Positions 11,400-22,116 of a DNA stretch of 64,000 nt are shown here, piece by piece. Each line of letters opens with the position of its first letter. Position 1 is the first letter of the stretch. This DNA comes from Paramacrobiotus metropolitanus (Eukaryota; Tardigrada; Eutardigrada; Parachela; Macrobiotidae), in NCBI RefSeq assembly GCF_019649055.1, contig NW_026570368.1, forward strand, positions 62,001 through 126,000, read 5' to 3'. The notes beneath the pieces were generated by a model. That model was not told the origin of the DNA. It worked only from the letters and a program-made list of their open reading frames with translations, and did no database searches. The translations under genes were made by a program, and so were the position numbers.

Positions 11400-12447
11400 A
11401 TGCCTTTATCCAGGAATCGTGCTCAGGTCCGTATCCTTACCACCGAACTAGTACTCTATCACCACGGCTTCTAATGATACTGTCGATGGTATATTCTTTC
11501 TGTTCCGGGCGCGATACTTTGGAGAGCTCGTGTTCATAAAAGGTTCTTTGGATAGGTTGTTCTTGGTAGTCGTTTGGTTGGTATACCGGTACGGTATGTG
11601 AAATGACTTTAATGATGTAGAACACCTCCTCCTTAAATTGATACGTATAGCCTTTTTCCACCTTGGTTTTATGCACGGCTATCCGGACTTCATCGCCGAC
11701 CTTGAATCGAGGTTGTCGAAGTTCTCTGGTTGGATACAATTTGTTGAATACCACCAAAGAATTGTTCTGAGTAACGTCTATTGGTCGCAGTCCATGTGCT
11801 TGATGTTTAGAGTGGTCATACGAGTACACCAGATCTTGCAGTTTATCAATATACCGGGTCGAAACTCGCGCACGAAACAAGCGAAACATTTGTGTTTGGA
11901 TGGTGCAGATGACGCGTTCGGCCATGGCACATTTGATGTCTTTGTTTTCCGATGTAAAAAAGTGAATAATTCTCTCTTCCAAGGTCTTGACCTTTGCGTT
12001 AACGACTTCGGTGCCTATATCGTACTGCAGCGTTTCCGGCTCGCCGAGCTCTTCAAAAGCCTTGGACAAGGCATTCATGGTTTCGTTGGCCGTTTTGGAC
12101 CTCATTGGTTGAATGCTCAGCTTTTTGGAGAAACAATCAATTACAAACAGCAGGTGTTTGTACCCATCATTTTCTTTGGAATATTTCGATAAGTCAGCCA
12201 GATCCGCTTGATACTACTGACGAAGGTTGGTCACTACGATCCGGTTGCGTGCAAAGCGACGCCGATTTTCCTTGGTCACAGTGTATGCATCGATCTCTTG
12301 CAGAATCTCCTGTGCTTTCCGTCTGTTGGCTCTGGTCTTATGACTTCTTCGGAACCTTTCCACGCCTCCAAGTCCGCCGGAATCGCGCGAGTTGAGGTAT
12401 CGTTTCATTAGTTTCTCCATCGGCTTTGTTGCAGCAGGTAGAGACAC
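11400..12447 (-). pseudogene. Retroviral-type (rve) integrase with two in-frame stops
   Basis: The N-terminal part (12447-12214) has the GGLGGVERFRR...KAQEIL...DAYT...RRRFARNR pattern of C. elegans F54H12.3-like integrases. An in-frame TAG at about 12214-12216 precedes the catalytic core, which continues in the same frame: QADLADL (first Asp), VIDCFSK, YDIGTEVVN (second Asp), and AERVICT (the Glu helix). A C-terminal SH3/chromo-like part follows (PRFKVGDEVRI, FYEHELSKV). A second in-frame stop, TAA at 11437, falls in the final chromodomain-like W.GY...SW motif. The three acidic residues remain, so this is a recently disabled integrase, or one affected by sequence errors. Confidence 0.8.
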
Positions 12448-12501
12448 AGTTGATCTTAAATATACGGCATAACCGTAAAACGCTGGGGATAAGTCCGGCC
12501 T

Positions 12502-13369
12502 TTACGTCACAGTGATCCACTGAATTCTGGATTGGCCCGTTCCTTTTCGGATGGTACTCGAGCACAGTTTTCTAACACTGCCTTCAATCTGGTCCGCCTT
12601 CCTTTTTTTCCCACGTAGGGGAGTAGTAACCGGAAACAAAGATCTACGAGGATGCTTACGCGAAGACCCTTGGTTGTCGTTGGCTTCAGTCGGTCGCTTT
12701 CGACGCTTCCTCGGTGCGGTCGGGGGGAACAATGCTACGCGTGCTGCTTTTGCTGGTCGCGATTCGGTACTTTCGTCCTGATGGTGTTTGGAACCTTTCT
12801 TCGGCAGCGATGCCGGAAACAAAGCAATGCGCGCGGTCTGCGGTTTGATGCTGTCTTCAGGATCGTTTTCGGGGTCGCGCTTGTGTCCTTAGGGTAAATC
12901 GGATGGGAATGAAGGTTGTCGAGGCTGCTTCGTAGGAGCAGCTTCCTCAAATTCTTCTGGTATCTTTCGTTTTCGAGAAGCTGGCTGTTTAGACTCTTGT
13001 GTTTCAACAATTATAGCTTGCGGTGGCAGTCGGGAATACGGACGGAATACCGAGGGCTGTGGATTCCTTTCCGTAGCTATTGGAAGCGGATGTGTGACTA
13101 CGTCCGTGGGTAGTTGTAACGGATTTTCATCAGGAATGGCTTTCTGTTTTAAGGCAAGTAACCGTTCCAGGATCCTACTCAGCTGGCTGGCTTTTTCATA
13201 CTCGCTTATATCAGTACGTTGGAGGGTTCGAATTACGAGAGCGTCCAGCGATAAAACACTTTGTGCTTCCGGGGGTTCTCTGTTTATCTGTAGCTTTTCA
13301 TGGAGCCGGCTTTCCATTACTCGGCGTGGAACAATAATGTATTCATCCGTTTCCGATAAGAGAAGTTAG
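12502..13369 (-). pseudogene. Basic repeat-containing element protein (frameshifted)
   Basis: The N-terminal frame (open from about 13366, first Met at 13317, ending 12889) begins EYIIVPRRVMESRLHEKL and has a helical SEYEKASQLSRILERLLALK segment, typical of a protein encoded beside integrase in these elements. A frame change near 12890-12910 leads into a strongly basic region ending at 12502. There the unit A-R-x-A-L-F-P recurs three times, each followed by Lys/Arg clusters (ARIALFPASLPKK, ARVALFPPTAPRKRRK, RRSLFPVTTPLRGKKRK). The charge and repeats suggest nucleic-acid binding, perhaps a core or packaging protein; that role is inference. Confidence 0.55.
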
Positions 13370-13716
13370 AACACTGGCAATGACTGGTCAGATGGCTCCA
13401 ATAAATCCTCCTTGCTGAATTAGTTTGCGTTTTTCTTTCAAAGGGTAGTGACGTGAGGCAATCAGCTTTAATGCTTTCCGATACCGTTTGCACTTATCTG
13501 CTTCGGCGGGAGATAAGTTAACTGTATTTTTTACAAATTGACAGCCACTTCTTCCAGCGCTTTAAGTTGCGATTTGGTTAGGTAGCTCACAAGGACTTTC
13601 CGCTGCTTTGTCTCCAAGTGCTGAAGCGTGATGATGAAGGGCGCTAAGGCCTTTACCCTTTTGAACATTTTGGTAAAGTGTTTGTTGAGTTCCGGTTCAG
13701 ATAAATCCGCATTCAT
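13340..13716 (-). pseudogene. Minor-virion-like protein with hydrophobic C-terminus, two stops
   Basis: The frame reads TLQHLETKQRKVLVSYLTKS and LKALEEVAVNL to a TAA at 13531. It then continues in the same frame with LSPAEADKCKRYRKALKLIA, KEKRKLIQQGGFIGAI, a TGA at about 13388, and PVIASVL. The order (helical region, NVLxGxxxLS-type motif, basic KRKLLQQGGF, hydrophobic Gly-rich tail) matches a conserved small protein of F54H12/Maverick-type elements. The tail resembles membrane-active minor capsid proteins in general character only. Confidence 0.65.
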
Positions 13717-13748
13717 TCACCTGGTGAAACATGGGATCATATTCTTAA

Positions 13749-14357
13749 TTAATCTGGGCACGTTGGGCGTAAGTCCAATACCAAAGGTTGATAAGGCTCC
13801 GATGTCACTTTGTTGTATGCGTCGACCAAATGTTTCAGTCCGGTTTGACGTGCCAGTAATGCGATTTGATTGACATCCCGGACGTTCTTATATAGTATCA
13901 GGTACTGCGAATTGAATGTGATGTCGCGCTTGGATTTTCCCTGTTTGTACAGGTTTTGCAGAAGCAAGATGACGGAAACGTTCTTGTGATGAATTTCACG
14001 GGTAAACAGGTTTGAACATCGAGAATCTTTGCACAGATCGGTAGCCAAATCGTCAATAATAACGTAGGTATGTTTCTTGGTGTCAACTGACTGCAAAACT
14101 GCGAATATATCGTCCAGACCCTGCAGGAATTCAACTGGAGTAGCCTGTTTACGTAAGGTTTCAAAACCCTTCTGCCATTGACCGTAACAGTATAATATCC
14201 TCGTTGGTTGTTGATCCAGAACAAAGTTGCTGATTTTTAGGAGCGTAAATACAAAGTTTGTTTTGCCCGACATTGTGGGCTCACAAATGCACATTCCAAA
14301 GGGAGCGCAAAAGCGCGGATAATCGTTTATCACGCTAAACAATTTTAGCAAACACAT
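13749..14357 (-). CDS. FtsK/HerA-type (A32-like) genome-packaging ATPase
   Basis: A frame of 202 codons with an ATG start. A Walker A-like CEPTMSGKTNFVF lies near residue 27; the GKT is kept but the usual first Gly is Glu. A Walker B strand YVIIDDLATDL lies near residue 98, then LFTREIHHKNVSVILLLQN and the arginine/DNA-contact region YLILYKNVRDVNQIALLARQ. These are the conserved blocks of the packaging ATPase of Maverick/Polinton-like viruses, which pumps DNA into capsids. It is first in the minus-strand cluster and the only frame without an internal stop. The Walker A substitution may impair it. Confidence 0.8.
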   Translation of the reverse strand: MCLLKLFSVINDYPRFCAPFGMCICEPTMSGKTNFVFTLLKISNFVLDQQPTRILYCYGQWQKGFETLRKQATPVEFLQGLDDIFAVLQSVDTKKHTYVIIDDLATDLCKDSRCSNLFTREIHHKNVSVILLLQNLYKQGKSKRDITFNSQYLILYKNVRDVNQIALLARQTGLKHLVDAYNKVTSEPYQPLVLDLRPTCPD

Positions 14358-15170
14358 AATGTTTGTGCACCAAACATGTTCTGCTTAAGTAGGCTTTGTT
14401 ACAAACGGGTATTTTAAATAACTTTTAGCCAAAAACAGGTATTGTTTCAGTAACCAATAATGCAAAATAATTCATAAAGCGTTTAAAAGATTTAATTACT
14501 CGTGGAAAATAAACAACGCTAGTCTATTTAAGTGATGTTAATGTGTTTCAATAATAACTCACAATTTACAATGGCGAACCTCCAGCACATGTTGTGCTAT
14601 GCACGAAACATAGAACAAAAATGCGAGAAGGTGTTGTTAATTAATCTGTACGTTGTGTTTTCGTAGTTTTTGCTGCGTTTGTTGTCACCGAAAGCGTTGG
14701 AAAAATTATGCAAACTGACTACTGGAACAGCACCCTACGAAACCGAACAATCCAACAATATGACAATGTTAGGTAAGAACTTTACAGCATTTCGTTCAAC
14801 GATAGTGATGCATACGTGGTTCTGTCTGATTGAAAATTTTACCGGAAACTTATATCATCATTCATATTACAGCAAAAATACAACGGTCGGATTTCATGGA
14901 GCAGTGTAAGATTGGGCGTGCCTTTAAACCATCAACGCCGGTCATACCTTTTGAATCGACCCATATGCGAAAACATAACAAGCTGCAACAACTTTCCGGA
15001 ACGAAACTGTTCTTTCCTGACGGTGGCGCCACATACAATAATGCATCTTTCTGTTGATTTATAGCACTTTCAGTAAAAAAATAAAAAATCCATTATGGGC
15101 CTTGGCTGTTCAGATCAGTTCCCTAGCAAAAATATCTACATTTATTTATCAAGAGATTACCTGAAAGTAC
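14358..15170. other. Unrecognised sequence beside the virus-derived cluster
   Basis: Two plus-strand frames (14670-14909 and 14830-15057) show no recognisable motif. They lie head to head with the ATPase and could be element remnants, but nothing supports a call. Confidence 0.35.
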
Positions 15171-15411
15171 ACTGTTGCTACGGTTTTGTACGTACGTGAT
15201 TAATCGCTGCCCTCGTATGGATCACCGAACTCGATGATCCATCCAAAGTCCACTGATCCCGCAGGGATCACCGATTCTGGTGATCCCTCATACTGTTGCT
15301 ACGGTGTTGTCCGTACGTGATTAACCGCTGCACTCGTATGGGTCACCGAAAACGATAATCCATCCATATTTCGCTGATCCCGCAGGGATTACCGATTCCG
15401 ATGATCCTTGA
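15171..15411. repeat. 121-bp tandem duplication with internal palindromes
   Basis: Two diverged copies start with actgttgctacggt at 15171 and 15292. Each holds short palindromes such as GGATCACC..GGTGATCC and a gatcccgcagggat core. Confidence 0.8.
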
Positions 15412-15834
15412 AAGCCATGGTCATTCCTTATTACAATATCCCGTTGTCAACGTGTTATAAATAGTCACCATGCTTTACCATTAAGTACAACTTATTGACG
15501 CGTAAAACAAAAAAAAAATAGGGAAGCCAAGGTCGAACAGGGGTCGTGGTCGTTCGGAACGTGTGTTACCGCAATAGCATACTTACCCGACCACAGATAC
15601 AAGCTTCCTTTTTTCCTTTTTTGTTTCTCTCACTCAAAAATAAGCGGTAATGTACTAATCAGTGTGCCATTTTCACAATACCATCTAACGAGACGATAGT
15701 TAGTCTGCAATTTCATGACGTATTTTAACAAAATCACATATTAAAAAACATTCCACTCGTTAAAATCTACCCCGGTCAAAAAATACGTCGTTAATTATCC
15801 CCTAGGGTCGAAACACACAAACCGTTAATTATCC

Positions 15835-16175
15835 CCTAGGGCAAACAATTTAGACCCCCCGGATAAAAAAAACTGGTCAATTATAGCGAGGATACTACTT
15901 TCCTGCCTGGCGAACAATGTCGTCAGCAATTTGCCCCCTAAGCTGCTGTTTATCTTGATGAAAAAATTACCCGGCTGGAGTTGTCTGCTGCGGAGATCTC
16001 CCAAAGTTGCCGGCAGCCGAATCTGGATGTTTGGCAGGGCTTCGTGAAACAACTGCCCCGCCCATGTTACTTCCCCATAACGTACGGTCGGAGTCATTCC
16101 AAGCGGAAATCTAGGATTCTGGCGGGATACAACGTCGACGAACCGCCGATGTCCGAGCTGAAGAGTACTTGCGCA
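15835..16175 (-). pseudogene. Tudor-like exon fragment of the Tudor-like/F-box family, copy H
   Basis: On the minus strand QVLFSS..., LYPARIL and then, after a frame change near 16100, WAGQLFHEALPNIQIRLP and RSRQLQPGNFFIKINSSLGG align with the second Tudor-like module of copies D and F (WYPARII, LAGQVIREILPRVQIRP, RIIQLGHFFITLNS). No F-box exon follows downstream on this strand. It is an isolated, frameshifted exon relic. Confidence 0.65.
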
Positions 16176-16397
16176 AAGGGCACATTTTAATTTTGGTCTA
16201 CATTTTATGGCGTGTTAATACGGGGAGTCAACCTTTCTCCCTGCCAATGGTCCCTTGACAAGACCGAGTAGCCCAAGTAGTTTCTATATTCAACGAACCC
16301 CGAGCTCTGTGCATGGCATCAAAAATTAATGGTACCGTCGTTGGCGTTATTTGTCATGCTGTGTAACGAAATGTGGCGTGCAACTCTTGTAGTTACA

Positions 16398-16587
16398 CGA
16401 TATTAAGGGTCAGAGGGCTCCCCGAGTTTATCAGATTTAAAGGTTCAGGGGAATCACCTGGAGTGTCCGCATTATTTGTCGGCTCCATTGACGTCAAAGG
16501 AACCTATAGCTAGTGCGCTGGGTCCAGGGAATTGCTGTGACCCTTAATATGGTATAAAAACGGGGACTCCTCTGACCCTTAATATCG
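16398..16587. repeat. Short TIR element (~190 bp)
   Basis: cgatattaagggtcagagg at 16398-16416 is exactly the reverse complement of 16569-16587. The internal sequence repeats the tip near 16540 (gacccttaatat). Too short to code; MITE-like. Confidence 0.65.
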
Positions 16588-16589
16588 CG

Positions 16590-18449
16590 ATGTAAATACA
16601 GTACATAATCACAACTTCTCATACGAAAATTAATTTCATCCGACTTTCGTATAATTATAATAATTATTATGTAATCAGAAGTACGGCGCACCGCATTTTT
16701 ATTTGTTATTCGATGAAAAGTTGGTCGTAACACCTTTAGCACGGTTTTGCAACTGGCTCGGAAGTTTTAGTCGATATTTTCGTTTCAGAACGAGATTAGC
16801 AGTTGAGATCAGTACAAGTACACTCATGTGAAAAAGTCAGGTGAACACGAAGAAAAGCAATTGACTTAATCGAAGCTTCAGCACTTTCAGCAAGGCATCT
16901 TCCAAACTTTATGCAAAGACAGACAGTGAATTCATGAACCAAGAGTTAGTTATGGGTCCCACGCTACCAAAAACGGAATTCGAATTTACTGTAAACGCTG
17001 CAGGGCCGCTAGCCGAAAAAAATTAAAACATACAAGTTATGCAACATTCAACTTAAAAATTTAAGCAAATCTTTCAGAAATTGGGCAGGTAGTCTCTGGC
17101 CAGCACGGTGAGGAGCAAATTTGTCAAGGGCAACTGGTTGAAATTGCGAACGTCCAGATCGCGCCAATAGCCGGTAGAGACGCAAGTTCGAATTTCCCGA
17201 AACTGCAAGCGAAAAAAAACAATGAAGAACTGAATTCGAAAAACACGTAGAAATTTTATATGCCTATAAAATAGAATGTGTAAAAAATGTGAGAGTATGC
17301 TCTATTTTAAACGCTTCGATGGTCCTATAATTATGCAGCAATATTTTACTTATAACATTATTGATAAGCGCAAAATGGAAGATTCATTAGAGTGCAGCAA
17401 AAGGTTGTACTCGATCTGAAAAAAAGTATTCGGAAGCAAGAAATTCGGTTGAAATGGAAATTCGGTTGAAGCATTTTTCTAATGTAGTGCTGTCATGCTG
17501 TGGAACGACAGCTTGGTAATGCTGCGAGTTTGTTAGTATGTACAGTTTAGACTGTTTAACAGTTAAGTGTAGCCGTTATAGAAAATAGAACTTGTCTTTT
17601 TACGTAAAGATTGTCAGTTAACCGACTGAGTAGTAGTTAAGAAAATAATAATTGGTCCTTTTCACAAATAATATCATAATAACGAATAAAATTATAAGTG
17701 AGAGAGATGACAATGTTATTATAACTTTATAAGTGAATCGACGAAACAGGTGTAATGTAGACGTTTGACGCCTACGAAGTGTATCTAACTCGTTGTACTG
17801 CGACTAATGGTAAAAACTCGCAAAGCAACACGCCCGATAACTGGCGAAAGTGACAACCAATCAAAAGAAAGTTATGTGGCGTAATAGCGGTTCTGCCAGA
17901 CTTGTGAGTTGTGATGATAACAAAAATTAGAAATATGATAAACAGATTTTTTATAAGGTGGAGAAACATTACAGTTTATTAAAAAAAAGTCGAAATTTGT
18001 TGTGTGCTTTTTCGAATCATATCGTTAGTTTAATTTTAATAAAACGTTAGTTACGGTAACTTCATATCATATCGTTAGTTACGGTAACTTCCGTGAGGCA
18101 CGATATCCGCTTGCAACTAGCGGAACCGAAGTTTGACTCCGGACTTCACCGGAGTCCAGAGCGTATTCCCATTCTACTGTGCGTGTGATTGGTCACCGAG
18201 TACGTTGTCGCGGGTGCGGCTACTTCGTCGCATATGACTTTCGCACACCTACTACCTACAAATAGTGTGGTTTTACTCGTATATGTCTATATTATGTAGT
18301 GACGGAGAGATCAGTACGAAAGGAATAATTACCGTAATAATCTATCCTACCGACCTTACTCAACGACAGAGAATGAGCTAATATATCAATGTGGCATAGC
18401 TAAGCCTAACAATCTACGCGAAGCGAGAAGTGCATCTCGGACGATAATA
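16590..18449. other. AT-rich region without recognised gene
   Basis: No supported coding region. A short duplication of cgttagttacggtaactt occurs near 18045-18092. Confidence 0.4.
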
Positions 18450-18946
18450 TGGGACACAAATATAAATATGCAAACCAAGATAAGTACTTTTCGTCACGTC
18501 ACAGCCTAAGTTCAGGCATCCAATAATCAGCAGCCTATCTTCCAAGGCTAATTTTTAACTTTGGGAGCACCTGTGCGTACGGCCAGCATTGAAGTTATTA
18601 AACAACAACAAATTAATCAAATCAGTCAATCAGTACTCTTATTATGAGGAAATTATTATGGCATATAGAAATATTAGGAGAACTTCAAAACAAAAGTAAG
18701 TTAGATAAATTATGGAAGAGCACGCGACGCGCTTACGCTGTTGTACGAGTAATAAGCAACTTATTTAGATCTGCCATTTCAGAAAAACTACTCCGGAGTA
18801 GTTTCTTTATTTTGCTTATCCTGGGCGGGATATGCAAGTTCTGCATATCTGCGTCACGCAATATGGACCAACTGCCGTAAAGGGGAGGTCGCTGTGACGT
18901 AAACAAAAGTGCTTATCTGGTTTTGCATATTTATATTTGTGTCCCA
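18450..18946. mobile_element. MITE with ~60-bp TIRs and TA target duplication
   Basis: The left end tgggacacaaatataaatat is matched by its reverse complement at the right end (18927-18946). The similarity extends about 60 bp inward on both sides to gtcacagc/gctgtgac. Both ends are flanked by TA (18448-18449 and 18947-18948), the duplication made by Tc1/mariner-type transposases. No transposase is present. The short internal frame at 18644-18880 has no recognisable motif. Confidence 0.75.
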
Positions 18947-19022
18947 TAATTATTTAATTCTAAACTCCGATCACTGCCAAACTCAGAATGCCAGAACTGA
19001 TTATGAAAGTACTGCCACTTAC

Positions 19023-19246
19023 GGACTTATATAGACACGGCGCATCCGTGTAGAAACACATGTTGCGTCACAGACACGATACCCTTGCGCACAGGTTGGC
19101 TGCTCCAGCGCGCTGCGGATGAATTCCGTTAGAGGGAAATATCCGCCGCGTTCATCGTGTTCCGTCGGTTTCGTTAGCACCGTGCTGATAGTCAGACAAC
19201 AAAGTAGAACAACCAGATGAAATCCAGGAAAAGGTGATGCCGGCAT
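19023..19246 (-). CDS. First exon of a small secreted Cys-containing protein
   Basis: The ATG at 19246 opens MPASPFPGFHLVVLLCCLTI, a clear signal peptide with cleavage likely after the STVLT region. After it come an acidic linker and CAQGYRVCDATCVSTRMRR. A strong donor (CC|GTAAGT) at 19023 precedes the stop at 19019-19021, so the protein probably continues in another exon. The MITE at 18450-18946 occupies the next 500 bp. Function unknown; export from the cell is the only supported statement. Confidence 0.5.
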
Positions 19247-20270
19247 TATGTTAAATTTGTTATGTGCTTTATGCAATGCCAATACTGGGTAATGCACAGC
19301 GCGAATGAACTGATTTGGTTCGTAAAACAATTTAGCGCAGTACATGTGCGGTAAATATTATAAATATTATGTGTACATGTTGGGAATGTCAAGGCCGCGA
19401 AGCCGTGCGTAGAATGTTTTAATTTTATCTGGAAGGTTTTCAGTAGTGTATGTTTCTGTCACGTTGTCTGATTGCGACGGAAGATAAGCACAATGTTGTT
19501 CATTTTAACGCGCGTTATTGATCCCTAATAGTCCGATCTTCTCCGTGGATTACGTAAGGTTCAGCGGGTTTTCTTTGACTGATTGATTGTGATTCCATAG
19601 CTTATATAGAATGTAAATACAATATGCAGTATAAACCAATCGTAATTCAGTATGTGTAGTAGTGCGTCAACCAGAAAAACGGGAAAAATGTTAGATAGCA
19701 ATGAACATCTGCTTTCGGAGTTACACAGTCCGCGTGGAACGTTCTATGAACGTGGTACGCTATCGGCGGAACGCGAAATGCTGGGTAGAGGCGCAAAACT
19801 GGATAGAAACGGAGCGAACTGAAGAGGTCGCGCTGCGCCGAATTGTAGTGGTGCTGGCGCAAAGCGCATTTCTTGCTTTTGAAACTGGCCACCGCTCGGG
19901 CTGTCTAGGGAGAATTGAAGCTGGAAGGTTTTCATAACCGGCGTGTTACCTGCAAAAATAAACACCATAGAACTGTTTCATTGCAAGTGCTACGAGTACA
20001 TATACAGCAGTTTTATGAGTAGTATGAGAAGGATTACTTAAATTACTGCTGTACAGATACAAGCAACTGGATTAGCCGATAAGAATACCGAATGACACAG
20101 TTAGAACTACACACTAATACTACTATAGCACTGCTAAATGTACAGCGCGAAGTGTGCTTCAGTGTTGCACAAAGCGTTTTGGAATGGTTGAACCGTTTTA
20201 TGAATAGCTAAACCGTTTTTAGGAATGGCTAAGCCGTTTTATGAAATGTGGTATCTTCAGGAACCACATA

Positions 20271-22116
20271 TCAAGCTAATCCTCCACAACCTTGGGTCAG
20301 CATATTCGTCGATAAGTTTCTGACAATTGTAATTCGTGAGTGGTACATCAGCGGCGCTGATTTGTTAACGGAGTCTACTTTAAAAAATGTGGCTGAATTT
20401 GCGCTGAGTAAAAGAGATGCCAGGTGATCGCCAGAAGGAAGTTGCAATACGAACACCATGTTACCATTTCTGTTGGTGGGAAAGTTGGGTCCGGTTTGGA
20501 GATAGCCCCGGTTGAGCTGCTGTCCCACGAAGCGATTAATGCCGAATTGCTCTCCACGACTAAAGCCCCCGTGCATGGGTCGTCGCGGTGGAGGTGGGGG
20601 ACGACGGTGGCGACCCCGGTGCGGCCGCTCGTCCTGGTCTTCAGAGTCAACGGACCCGCCACCGCCGATTTCGGTGGTTTGATCTGAGTTGGCCAAAGTG
20701 GTGGTATCAGCGTCGGTTCCTCCTTCCGCTGGTGCATCCGTGCCTTGTGTTTCGGTATTCATTAAAGGCAGAGCTGGTAGAGGCGTCGTCGTCGTACTTG
20801 TTGTCGTTGTGGTGGTGCTGGTCGTCGTCGTTGTTGTGCTAGTAGTGCGCGCGACGGTAATCGGTTTCTGCGTGGTCTCCACCGTGGCCAACTTCTTCGG
20901 GCTTTCCAATGCAGCTAATTTTGTAGGCGCCGCTAAAGCAAAATGACAGCTCAGGATCATATAGAGGATATATGGATGTTATGCCGGCCCCTCCATCCCC
21001 GTTTCCCATGTGGTTGCTTTCAAATGGAACAAAGGGTATCGTGCTTTCTTTCTGTCCGATACGCCGTAAAATGAACAACGAGGAAAGTTTCCCCAAGCCA
21101 ACGTAAAATTCGCAAAACGGCATAGAGCTAACGCCTGCCCGGCGATAGAAAAGAAGATTCCAGCAAGCCAAACAACGAAGCGCTGCAATTTCTCTACGCC
21201 TCAAAAAGGTTTTATAAAGCCGAAAATACGGCGATGCGGTTGGTAGGGCAAATGAAAACCGTATTGGCATTCGCAAACTGAATTTGCTGTGCGCGGTAGG
21301 GTTTTGGGTACATTTCGATAAGTGAAACTTCCTGATTATTTACCCGACGCTTCGCGCTATGCCTACGCTTAAGCGCAGCAGTTTGCACGATCGATCGTGC
21401 CGAAACGGCAGAACCTCGTATCACGCTTGTGTTTTTGAACGAGTGACGGCGCACCTTTGGTATCGTGGAGGGGCCAGCAGTTTGCAAAGCTAATAACTAC
21501 TTTTCGTAGAGTTAAATTAATTACGGTAGACCTATATAAACTTATCAAAATTTATGAACGCGGTGTTCGGACCATACATACTGCTGAAGTCAGTTACCTG
21601 CTGGTGGCGCTGCCGTCGTTATTGTCTCATCCGGCGACTTGGTGTTCACCGAACCCGCTGACTGCGCGTTGCCCTTCGCATTCCCCGACATGATCACATT
21701 GGCTGTGTTGAGCACGGATGCCGAGGCCTCCGCGTTGGGATCATCCACCAGGATGTTGGCCTGGGCGGCCGTCTGTGCGTTGGCCGGTCCCTTGCTGCCC
21801 TTTTTGGTCCCGGTCAACGCCCCCGCCTGGGAAGTCGCCGCACCGGTGTTCTGTGATCCCTTGAAGGAGCTGCCTACTTCCCCCAACGGACCATTGATAT
21901 CAATGGCCACGGACAACGATGTCCCCAAATCCAGTCTGGGATTCTTGGTGTCGATGCGCTGGGCCTGGGCAGTAAAGGTGGACGAGGAGAAGCCGGTATT
22001 CTGGTTCATCTTCTTTAGCTCCTCGATGGAGATCTGGTGTGGGGCGCTGAAGTTGAGCGGCGTCATAATGTTAAAGGGCTTAAACGTCAGATCGCGGGAA
22101 TGCCGTATTAAATAAC
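20271..22116 (-). CDS. Thr-rich extracellular-type protein, two visible exons
   Basis: Exon 22116-21598 follows acceptor tttcgcag and begins YLIRHSRDLTFKPFNIMTPL. It continues through LGTSLSVAIDINGPLGEVGS to an Ala/Ser/Asn-rich region. It ends in phase 1 at G|GTAACT and fits exon 20932-20271, whose acceptor is ttttgctttag. That exon encodes Lys/Thr-rich sequence, an almost pure Thr tract (about 20 residues, ACN codons), an acidic stretch (SVDSEDQDERPHRGRHRRPP), a Pro run and a C-terminal folded-looking part (MVFVLQLPSGDHLASLLLSA). The Thr tract suggests a mucin-like, O-glycosylated linker. Upstream exons with the start codon were not identified. I do not recognise the family. Confidence 0.55.

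Larger units (their letters stand above)
10678..14357 (-). mobile_element. Decayed Maverick/Polinton-like (F54H12-type) virus-derived element
   Basis: Five minus-strand frames in tight order: packaging ATPase, minor-virion-like protein, basic repeat protein, integrase, and an F54H12-neighbour type protein. This set marks Maverick/Polinton-like and adintovirus-like endogenous elements of invertebrates. All except the ATPase carry stops or frameshifts, so the copy looks inactive. A type B DNA polymerase, adenovirus-like protease and major capsid gene are not visible here. Terminal inverted repeats were not found; a hairpin sits at the left edge. Confidence 0.75.

Noticed and set aside
20839-21276. 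A 145-codon minus-strand frame in the intron of the Thr-rich gene
   Set aside because: Overlaps the exon boundary in a different frame and shows no family features; the intron reading is better supported by phase.
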